The position numbers and the translations under genes are program-made. A stretch of DNA of 40,196 bases from Spongospora subterranea. Its lineage: Eukaryota; Endomyxa; Phytomyxea; Plasmodiophorida; Plasmodiophoridae. Below the pieces are notes generated by a model. It was not told the origin of the DNA. It ran no database searches and worked only from the letters and a program-made list of their open reading frames with translations. Of this stretch, positions 34,121-40,196 are shown piece after piece (positions within the stretch are counted from its first letter, which is position 1; the number at the start of each line of letters is the position of its first letter). Location of the stretch: contig OUQQ01000118.1 of assembly GCA_900404475.1 (NCBI GenBank), forward strand, positions 1 to 40,196, read 5' to 3'.

Positions 34121-34343
34121 CTAGGTAGATCGCAAGATAGATACAATTGCATTAGGAGATACCCTCATTTCTAGCAAGCGCATAATCGACACAAGTGCCG
34201 GGTCCTTGATATCGGCACCCACCGACCGACAAAGCTGCTTATATGCGAATTCTGCAGATCGAGTAAGCCCAAGTAATCCTTCAGCGATTTCATGCGATAT
34301 AATTGGTCTTACCATGTTCTTTGGTGATCTGGGTGGCAGGCAT
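34121..34343 (-). CDS. MZT2: MOZART2-like gamma-tubulin complex microprotein
   Basis: The core EFAYKQLCRSVGADIKDP followed by ALVSIMRLLEMRVSPNAIVSILRS matches the MZT2 helical module (human ELYELAQAAGGGIDPDVFKILVDLLKLNVAP...): same spacing, GxxIxDP turn, LL-x3-V-(S/A)-P loop and final helix. The likely model is ATG 34343 (MPATQITKEH), a 61-bp intron GTAAGA...CTGCAG, then the core to the stop at 34121, giving about 53 aa. Without the intron, the ATG at 34315 gives 64 aa. MOZART proteins pack inside gamma-tubulin complex proteins in the gamma-tubulin ring complex. MZT1 is the alternative, but the loop fits MZT2 better. It is divergent from the ORF at 34448. Confidence 0.7.
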
Positions 34344-34447
34344 TTGTTTCGGCAATCTCAACGTGCCCAACGAACTTGGCCAAATGTAACGATCATATGA
34401 CTGTGTCGTGTATATATGGTCACCGTGTCAAAGTTCATGTTTGACCA

Positions 34448-34732
34448 ATGAAGGGAAACCTCAAAACACAGAAACAACAAATTGAACATGATCTTCTGTC
34501 CATTGTTTTTCCACAGACTGATGATAATTGGGGACCACAATCGCGTTCCGTCATGATTGACAGTTTTCGCGACGATCCGATCCCGGGTATGTACGAGCTC
34601 GCCAGGTATTGCCGAGATAGCAGTCCGGTCCCCAATCCAAGGTCTCTGGTCAACACAGTGGAGTGGACATTACCGGTAGCGATAGAGCAAAATTTTTCAA
34701 ATATACCAAAGCGATTTCGAAGCAAGTTATAA
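34448..34732 (+). CDS. Orphan 94-aa protein
   Basis: A clean ATG-to-stop ORF begins MKGNLKTQKQQIEHDLLSIV and contains DDNWGPQSRSVMIDSF and IPGMYELARYCRD. It is polar and mostly soluble-looking, with no signal or membrane helix. It starts 104 bp from the MZT2-like start on the other strand, so the two may share a promoter. The family is not recognised. The antisense ORF (34779-34435) looks less protein-like. Confidence 0.45.
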   Translation: MKGNLKTQKQQIEHDLLSIVFPQTDDNWGPQSRSVMIDSFRDDPIPGMYELARYCRDSSPVPNPRSLVNTVEWTLPVAIEQNFSNIPKRFRSKL

Positions 34733-35018
34733 CACAAAAGAAGAAGTTCCTTAGTTTCAAACGCCAAACGCAGAAACAATGAATGATTTCATCCAGAAAC
34801 ATGTTTTAACGTGAGCTCTCTCATCGGGGAACAGATTTCCTTTCGTGTTGCCAGTGGTAAACGGCTTGCAAATTCGAGGATCAGAAGGGACGAATGACGC
34901 GCGTTTGAAATCGTCGCCCACCGACCGACACATGCGCCAGCAAACCGCTGTTTCAACAACCTCGTGTGAATTATTGACCTCTGGGTGAATTGGAGCTGGC
35001 GCCCGGTCCCCGTTCTAA

Positions 35019-35198
35019 ATGTCGCTTCTTCCAACTGGTAATGCGGTTAACCGGAAACGAGAGGGCGAGACTGGCCAGAAAGAGCATGGAAGTGAAACCA
35101 GAGCTTTTGGCAGCTCTTCTGGCCTAACCAGACGACAGAGCTTTAACGGAATAACCGGAAAAACCGGTGTTGAAAAATTAGAACAAAACTGTGGGTGA
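35019..35198 (+). CDS. Short ORF or first exon, hydrophilic
   Basis: From the ATG this frame gives MSLLPTGNAVNRKREGETGQ and then a Gly/Ser/Thr-rich hydrophilic stretch (GSETRAFGSSSGLTRRQS) for 59 codons. Purines dominate codon position 1, which suggests real coding. It may be the first exon of a larger plus-strand gene; a GT donor lies at its end (35193), but no convincing next exon was found. The antisense ORF here (35353-35015) is the competing reading. Confidence 0.35.
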   Translation: MSLLPTGNAVNRKREGETGQKEHGSETRAFGSSSGLTRRQSFNGITGKTGVEKLEQNCG

Positions 35199-35301
35199 AA
35201 GGTGCAGATTGAAATAGATTGCCCTTGAACGTCATCATTGGAAAGGTATCCAAACACGAGATAGGGTTGGCGGTAAGGTCGCCTGTTTGCAGCCTGAGCG
35301 G

Positions 35302-35526
35302 TCATTTCTGACAAACTGAGGTTGGGTTGCAACGGGCGTAAAAAATATAGCATCTATCCCCATTGTTATTTTTAATAAACGACAACTCGACAAGAGCAGT
35401 CGGCCCACGGGCGGCGATCAATCCCAATGCCAATTCCTCCAGCTCCTTAAATCCACATTGCACAAGATACCCTGTAAAACGTCCTTTTGCCCAATTTACA
35501 GAACCAATGAAGTCAATTTTCAACAT
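35302..35526 (-). CDS. Orphan 74-aa protein or exon
   Basis: The frame runs from an ATG (MLKIDFIGSVNWAKGRFTGY) through LVQCGFKELEELALGLIAAR to a stop at 35302. It shows strong purine-first codon use and the look of a folded alpha/beta domain. The family was not recognised. It may splice into a longer minus-strand gene. Confidence 0.4.
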   Translation of the reverse strand: MLKIDFIGSVNWAKGRFTGYLVQCGFKELEELALGLIAARGPTALVELSFIKNNNGDRCYIFYARCNPTSVCQK

Positions 35527-35610
35527 TGAGATATTGGAGTATATTTTAGGTGATGATTTGAGACAGAAGGATGTCAGTCAAAAGTCGGGTTTTGGGTGAA
35601 CTCGGATAAT

Positions 35611-35980
35611 TTTTTGAACATGGTATGTTTGGCTGCCATTTTTCGGGTTTTGAAACCAAGGTTTCGGGGGCGAAAAACCGGCTATTCGATAACTCACTCG
35701 GGATAGGGTATGAATAGGACGAAACCGGAACAATTCGTTCTCCCTTTCGATGGCAGCCCCATTATTGGCCCATTCACCCCAACAAGCCGACGAGGGTCCT
35801 TGCCGAAATCCCAAGCTGCCCGCGAGACTCACAATAGCTGCTCTTGAAGGCTGTCGTCGAGATAGAACGAGGCGTTCAGGAATATGATGATGCTTGTACC
35901 AATGCGGTTTTCACCCACGAATCGCTGGCTCCAAAACCTGAAAAACGGGCAACCAAACACACCATCCAAACCCAAGAATC
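35611..35980. repeat. Imperfect inverted repeat with about 220-bp loop
   Basis: The left arm (about 35611-35690) and the right arm (about 35902-35982) are imperfect reverse complements. For example, TGGTATGTTTGGCTGCC on the left pairs with the complement of GGGCAACCAAACACACCA on the right, and TTTTCGGGTTTTG with CAAAACCTGAAAA. The arms differ by scattered substitutions and small gaps. No transposase frame lies between them. It may be a decayed fold-back or MITE-like element, or an inverted duplication. Confidence 0.55.
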
Positions 35981-35982
35981 AA

Positions 35983-36362
35983 AATTGAATATCAAAGACC
36001 AAGACAAATTTATAGGAGATTAACAACACCATGACATTAATATAGGCAAGCTGGAAGAAGTCACAGTTTCCATTTCGATATATGTACTGTGTTTGATCAA
36101 GTGTTGGACTCAAATGATGTGATTGCACAATGACGTTAACCGGATACGGTTGTTGAACAATTACCACCATAAACAATATTAGGGCTACATAAAACATGTG
36201 TCACACATTCGTTAGAGGAACGTACTCGGTCAAACAGGTCAGCCAAGTGAGTCGTTGAATGTCGACCGACCATCTCATGGGTCATGGGTCGGCCGTTTGC
36301 TTGAGTTAACAATTACAGGCAGAATTCGTATCTGGTTGGTCATTATTGTATTGATCTCAAAC
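35983..36362. other. Region with no supported gene
   Basis: A 72-codon minus-strand ORF (36197-35979) begins with a hydrophobic segment but shows no other gene-like feature. Nothing else is supported. Confidence 0.35.
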
Positions 36363-36617
36363 ATGATTGACCAACTACCGGACGAGATGATCGCGATTGT
36401 GGCCGAGTTTGCAAACGATTGGGGAGACCCCTGCGCCTTCCCTCTACATGGTGTCTGCTCAACAATAGACAAAGCACATTCCAAGTACGAAATCGCTCAA
36501 TGGATGAGACGTACTCGATCCACTCGGAAGCTCGTTGTCGTTCAATGGAGGGAGTTCGCCAAATACAGACGCCAAAGACGGAGGGAAAACAGGCGAGCGC
36601 GAACTTGGCAACAATAA
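36363..36617 (+). CDS. Small F-box-like protein
   Basis: From the internal ATG at 36363 the frame gives MIDQLPDEMIAIVAEFANDW then PCAFPLHGVCSTIDKAHSKY. This has the F-box pattern (LPDEx2xxI, spaced Leu, VC.). The rest is strongly basic (YRRQRRRENRRART) and ends at 36617, 84 aa in all. F-box proteins link targets to SCF ubiquitin ligases through SKP1; no substrate domain is present here. The ORF is open from 36255, so a longer N-terminus is possible. Confidence 0.5.
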   Translation: MIDQLPDEMIAIVAEFANDWGDPCAFPLHGVCSTIDKAHSKYEIAQWMRRTRSTRKLVVVQWREFAKYRRQRRRENRRARTWQQ

Positions 36618-36875
36618 AATAAAGACCCAACGATGTTGTTGCTGAAGAAAATGGGTCAGTATTCTGGTCATTAGAAGGAAAAACCACGTTGATAGGAATC
36701 CGGCAACAGACACACTTTCCAACAGAACGATCGTGTGCACCACGATAAAAACAGGGCACAATTGACCATCACATCATGAATGTCGAGTCACTGAAACTCT
36801 TAAGCATCTGATCGATTGTTTCCCTTAGAATAGAGATCCAACAGTGAGGTCCCGAACAACTTATTGAGCGCTTTG

Positions 36876-37112
36876 TCATTCGCTCAGCAGGACATCTTCC
36901 CTTGGCCAGCAGGGCACAGTCTGTAAACCAAACGATGTGATGTTCGAATTTTCTGTGCTCTCACAATATTTAATCAAAAAGGTGTTTCTCACGACGAGGC
37001 GTGAGCCTTCCTTCGTCTGAAAACAGATTCCGTTTTTGTGTTTCCCAATAGCACAAGGCATCCAGAGTTGCGCTTTGACAGCAATTATGGCCAAGCAGGT
37101 TTCACTGAACAT
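36876..37112 (-). CDS. Orphan 78-aa ORF
   Basis: This is an ATG-to-stop frame (MFSETCLAIIAVKAQLW ... CWPREDVLLSE) with reasonable codon periodicity, probably an exon or small gene. No motif was recognised. The opposite strand also carries an ORF (37038-37259), so the strand is uncertain. Confidence 0.3.
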   Translation of the reverse strand: MFSETCLAIIAVKAQLWMPCAIGKHKNGICFQTKEGSRLVVRNTFLIKYCESTENSNITSFGLQTVPCWPREDVLLSE

Positions 37113-37691
37113 GAATCATATCATGTCGTTGGAATAGATTCTTCCTACTTGTGTGCAGTCCTCTGTCAATGTTCAAAACAAAAGTCAAAATGGCCACGTT
37201 ATCAATTTTTGACAATATTGCAGGTTCACCATTGTTTGTCGACTACCCTTTACTGCTAGAAAGAGTGTGACCATATTTGCTGTCTCCACAAGAAAAAAAA
37301 CGAAATCTCCCTAATCTGGATGGTTAAAACCCTGGTTGATTTCACCGTTATACCAGCAAAGGGCCAGCCTGATGTTCTGATGTTTTTCTTGCAGTTTTCG
37401 ATTTATGTCAATGGAGAAACGAATGATTACCGCCACTTTCCTACAATGAACCTCACCAATTTATTCCACATGCACAACCTGACAATGATCGTAGTGCCCC
37501 AGTTTCGGTGATCACCACCGAGATCTCCGCTCGCTAAAGGTCTTTGAAACTCAACTTTCAATGGAAAACAAATCAAACGAAACTGGGCATTGAATTGCCC
37601 ACGGGATGCAGTATAGATTCAGATCGCAGATGTCAAAAGTTTCGCCATGTTCTAGGCTTTGCGATCTAGTGCTCTGGCTTCTCATCACAGG
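37113..37691. other. Region with no supported gene
   Basis: A 63-codon plus-strand ORF (37320-37511) has no recognisable feature. Otherwise this is the upstream region of the next gene. Confidence 0.35.
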
Positions 37692-38640
37692 ATGATGGTT
37701 GAAAGTGCAAATCAGCGTTTGACGCCAATGAACGTATCCAGGAATGGATCGTTGCCGTCAAAATCATCTCATCCTTCGGATATTCTTCGGCGGGAGATGT
37801 TGGAAATGGAGAATCGTTTGGCAAAGATTAAACAGACTCAACAAGAGGCGCGACTGAAATATGAAAGCATCTTATCCAAGAACAAAGGCTGTCTCTGGGA
37901 GAATTCTCGACCGCAGTCGATCAGGAAATTTGCAGCAGCAATTTTAGCAAAATCGGAGCAAACTAAACCTGTTGGAATTAGACAAATGAAGCCAGGTAGC
38001 CGGAGAATCCCCGGTCGGCCAAACAATGTTGTAGGCAATGATCGACGTAAGGGTAAGCCCGATCCTAGCGTGAGGTTCGGTGGTCTGACAATCCATGAGA
38101 ACGGGACCACAAACAAAAGCAGCAAAGCAGGAAATGCGAGCTCATTAGAGGACATCCACGATGGAATTGCAGCACAACCTTCCGAGCGTAGCTACGGATC
38201 CGATATGATTGAGGACCCGCGACCCTTTCAGGAAGCTCGCAACGCGTGGTTGGAGAGCCGGCGAAACCTTGAAACAAACGAGTTGTTTGAGATCGAATCC
38301 ACGCAAACAAACTCCATGGAGATGCCTACGGAATCGCGGGCACGATGCAGTTGTTATCATTGTTATGCGATCATATTTGCAGATCAATCATTCCTTGATC
38401 CCCTTGTCAAACACCGATTTTGCAACCAATCGTGCTCGTCGCAATATTTCGAAGAAAATCGAATCTCATGCCATTCATCAACGTGTTTCAAGGTAGATGG
38501 TGGTCGATACATGATCATAAGCGATGCTTGCATTCATTCTGAGTTCCATATAGGCGTTCTATCGTCGAGATGCACAACTAGAGGGTGATCACGCGTTCTG
38601 TTCCCAAATCTGTCAGGAAATCTTTTCGAAACAAAATTAA
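37692..38640 (+). CDS. Coiled-coil protein with C-terminal Cys-rich zinc-finger region
   Basis: Exons 37692-38492 and 38554-38640 join in frame through a 61-bp GT-AG intron. The start chosen is the first ATG (MMVESANQRLTPM), though a splice acceptor-like CAG precedes it. Near residue 35 a coiled coil runs REMLEMENRLAKIKQTQQEA. A basic, Gly/Ser-rich linker follows. The C-terminus holds a Cys cluster: CSCYHCYAIIF, KHRFCNQSCSSQYFEE, CHSSTCFK and, in exon 2, HAFCSQICQEIF. The repeated (H)xFCxxxC pattern resembles treble-clef zinc fingers of CXXC/MYM-like type. The family was not recognised. A scaffold role is inferred only from the coiled coil plus zinc region. Confidence 0.7.
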
Positions 38641-38693
38641 ATACGGAATAAGAAACACTGAAAAACGGTGATGTGAGGGAACTATACGTTAAT

Positions 38694-39259
38694 TTATTGC
38701 CCAGCAGCAAGCCATGGCAGAAATGCAGAACAGAAAATTGACGCTGCAAAGCTGGTTTCTAGTGGAAACTTGGGAGTTAGGCGTAGCGATAAGAAGATGA
38801 ACATGAGGAAAAAAAGAGTAAGGCCTTGGAAGTGGGATATCGAAACAGAAACACGATGAATATTTCTGTCGACTTGATTTTGTGAATATTCTGCTTTTTT
38901 GAAAGAGAATCCTCGCAATTTCGAGAAAAAATCACGCGATTCTTGTGTACGAGATAATTGGGCTTCGTATGTTAGATGCTTGAATGCTTCAGATAAAAAG
39001 GCAATGCTGATTATTGCAACAAGCGCGGCAATGACATGTTCATCAATAATGGGAAACTTATGCACAGCAATGAATATGTCTAAACAGGATATAAGTGAGT
39101 TTATAATGATTCGAAAAGAAATCGTTAATTCATACAGAAGGCTGCTGCTACAGCAACCGTGGCTACTGATATATTGCAGATACGCATGCCCATAGAGACA
39201 GGGGGAGACGGTTTGCTGGGCGAAAAGGCCTTGATCATAAACATAATTGCACCCTTCAT
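38694..39259 (-). CDS. Membrane protein, possible Ctr-type copper transporter
   Basis: The main exon has two hydrophobic segments: HVIAALVAIISIAFLSEAFK and GLTLFFLMFIFLSLR. The first ends in a pattern like the Ctr TM1 end (E-x-x-K). Joining an upstream exon from ATG 39259 (MKGAIMFMIKAF ... SMGM) through an intron of about 104 bp to HIFIAVHKFPIIDE would give the Met-rich ectodomain expected for Ctr proteins. The TM2 has only one Met (LMFIFL instead of MxxxM) and a GxxxG TM3 is not evident, so the assignment is tentative. Alternatively it is another small polytopic protein. Confidence 0.35.
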
Positions 39260-39370
39260 GGCTCAACTAATGACAATCACAACGATTGAAGAAATAACAA
39301 ACGATTGACGACTGTGGTGTAGGTTGGGAGGCGCAACCCCACTGTCGAACGTGCACTAAACTGTATATAG

Positions 39371-40060
39371 TACTCCCTCTGTCCCATTTGGTGGTGACAG
39401 CAGAGACGTGTGGTTTTAACAATGAAACAGGGTGTAGGAAGCAGTTTTAACGGATCATGGCAACAAAGGGAAGATATTTGCGGTTTATTTTGTGGAAATT
39501 AGGGCTTTGACGCTCTCGACAAGTTCCGTATTGACATCGATAACCAATGGTAGTTCTCCTGGGCGCTCCAACATCTCTTTGCCCATGTGTGGCAGCTTGT
39601 AGCTGATCCTCCCACTTTCTTTCATTGTTAAGACCATGCATTGCTGCAGAGTTAGGAAAACATAGTTGAGTTTTTTGAGATTCAGCTCGGCAAACGCGTT
39701 GTTCACTGCAGCTATCAACTCGTCTACATTTTTTTTTAGCATTTTGGTGTTGAAGTGCCTGTATGGCACTGAAGAACCCCAGGTCTAGAACATTCATGCC
39801 CGGGCTGTTGGGCGGCTGACAGCGCAGACGAATGTCGAAACCCTCAGCGCTTGCTGCTTCGATAAACCTTGGATCATCAACTGATAAATGCGGTTTAGCG
39901 TTGTCTTGTTGAAGGAATATGGGACGAATTTCACGCGGCCACTGGTCTCGGATCGCCCGCAGAACCTTTGAGATGAGCATGTCTGCATATATTTCCTTGG
40001 TCACTGTAACTGGTTTAGTGACCAACTCCCCCGCATGTCTACATGGCCTGCCAGATCAAT
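39371..40060 (-). mobile_element. Mariner-like element (DD39D, Stowaway-type end), partial
   Basis: At 39371 a TA dinucleotide is followed by CTCCCTCTGTCCCATTT, the terminal inverted repeat typical of Stowaway/plant-type mariner-like elements. About 110 bp further in, the 3' end of a transposase gene is read on the minus strand. The other terminus and the N-terminal half of the transposase are not seen before the window ends; sequence beyond about 40055 no longer matches the family, so the element may be truncated there. Confidence 0.8.
39485..40055 (-). pseudogene. Mariner-like transposase fragment with frameshift
   Basis: The first frame reads ELVTKPVTVTKEIYADML, IFLQQDNAKPHL with the second catalytic Asp, and QPPNSPGMNVLDLGFFSAIQ with the third Asp. 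Exactly 39 residues separate the two Asp, which defines the DD39D group. The usual SPD has Gly in place of Asp. At a run of nine A (39737-39729 on the minus strand) the frame shifts by one, and the protein continues NVDELIAAVNNAFAEL, LQQCMVLTMKESG, KLPHMGKEML to a stop at 39485. The N-terminal DNA-binding part and the first catalytic Asp are missing. It is therefore a defective copy, unless the extra A is an assembly error and the rest lies elsewhere. Confidence 0.85.
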
Positions 40061-40196
40061 GATTATCGGGTTCTTCCTGCATCCTCAGTTAGGACGGACC
40101 GATTTTGATGATCTCACTTCTGTTTTCGGACATCTTGTAAAACCTGAGACATGCAGAGACTGGCTTCGCAAAGAGAAGATCTATAAGTGGATCGAC
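40035..40196 (+). CDS. Partial ORF running off the window
   Basis: From the ATG at 40035 the plus strand stays open for 54 codons to the last base, with GFFLHPQLGRTDFDDL and HLVKPETCRDWLRKEKIYKW. The composition looks protein-like, with charged and Trp residues, but no family was recognised. Its first bases overlap the transposase fragment on the opposite strand. It could belong to a gene beyond the window or to another repeat. Confidence 0.3.
   Translation, partial: MSTWPARSMIIGFFLHPQLGRTDFDDLTSVFGHLVKPETCRDWLRKEKIYKWID

Noticed and set aside
36343..36761. Minus-strand ORFs of 100-138 codons opposite the F-box-like gene
   Set aside because: Composition is poor, and the plus-strand frame carries an LPDE-type F-box motif.
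1..40196. CRISPR arrays, prokaryotic operons, tRNA or rRNA genes
   Set aside because: None was seen. Repeats are few and lack spacer structure, and the genes carry spliceosomal introns.

Overview
This window is nuclear DNA from a eukaryote with small, gene-dense, intron-rich chromosomes. The best-resolved genes are cut by canonical GT-AG introns of about 44-69 bp, and neighbouring genes are often only tens to hundreds of bases apart. SSNA1, ARL13-type GTPase, TPX2-like and MZT2-like genes point to a flagellated or ciliated organism with a gamma-tubulin-based spindle. The right edge holds a DD39D mariner-like transposon with Stowaway-like ends, a type known from plants, oomycetes and some other protists. 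I infer a flagellated protist; a plasmodiophorid or other rhizarian, or a stramenopile, would fit, but the sequence alone does not prove the lineage.

Layout: a degenerate tandem repeat (1-80); a nine-exon type I membrane subtilase (740-4084, +); a 63-bp minisatellite (about 4382-4600); a 19-exon CLC-7-like chloride/proton exchanger (4860-8152, +); converging on it, the PI3-kinase regulator VPS15 (13951-8551, -); a puromycin-sensitive-type M1 aminopeptidase (18078-14346, -); a small zinc-finger gene (19012-19560, +); a ZGRF1-like SF1 helicase (24292-19796, -); SSNA1 (25133-24672, -), divergent from an RsmH/METTL15 rRNA methyltransferase (25417-26639, +); a TPX2-like spindle factor (29268-26686, -); a FYVE-finger protein (30498-29702, -); and an ARL13-type GTPase (31487-32493, +).

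From about 32.6 to 37.2 kb recognisable families thin out. There is an MZT2-like microprotein, an F-box-like protein, several short orphan ORFs, some on opposite strands of the same DNA, and an imperfect inverted repeat. The right end has a coiled-coil/Cys-rich protein (37692-38640, +), a possible Ctr-type copper transporter (39259-38694, -), a frameshifted mariner transposase and the start of an unidentified ORF that runs off the window.

Functional themes: endolysosomal traffic and degradation (VPS15, CLC-7-like exchanger, FYVE protein, subtilase), and microtubule/cilium biology (SSNA1, TPX2-like, ARL13-type, MZT2-like within about 10 kb). The clustering may be coincidence, but it is the most striking positional pattern here. 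Exon coordinates given were worked out by hand from reading frame, splice consensus and family conservation. Where a junction could not be fixed, the entry says so.
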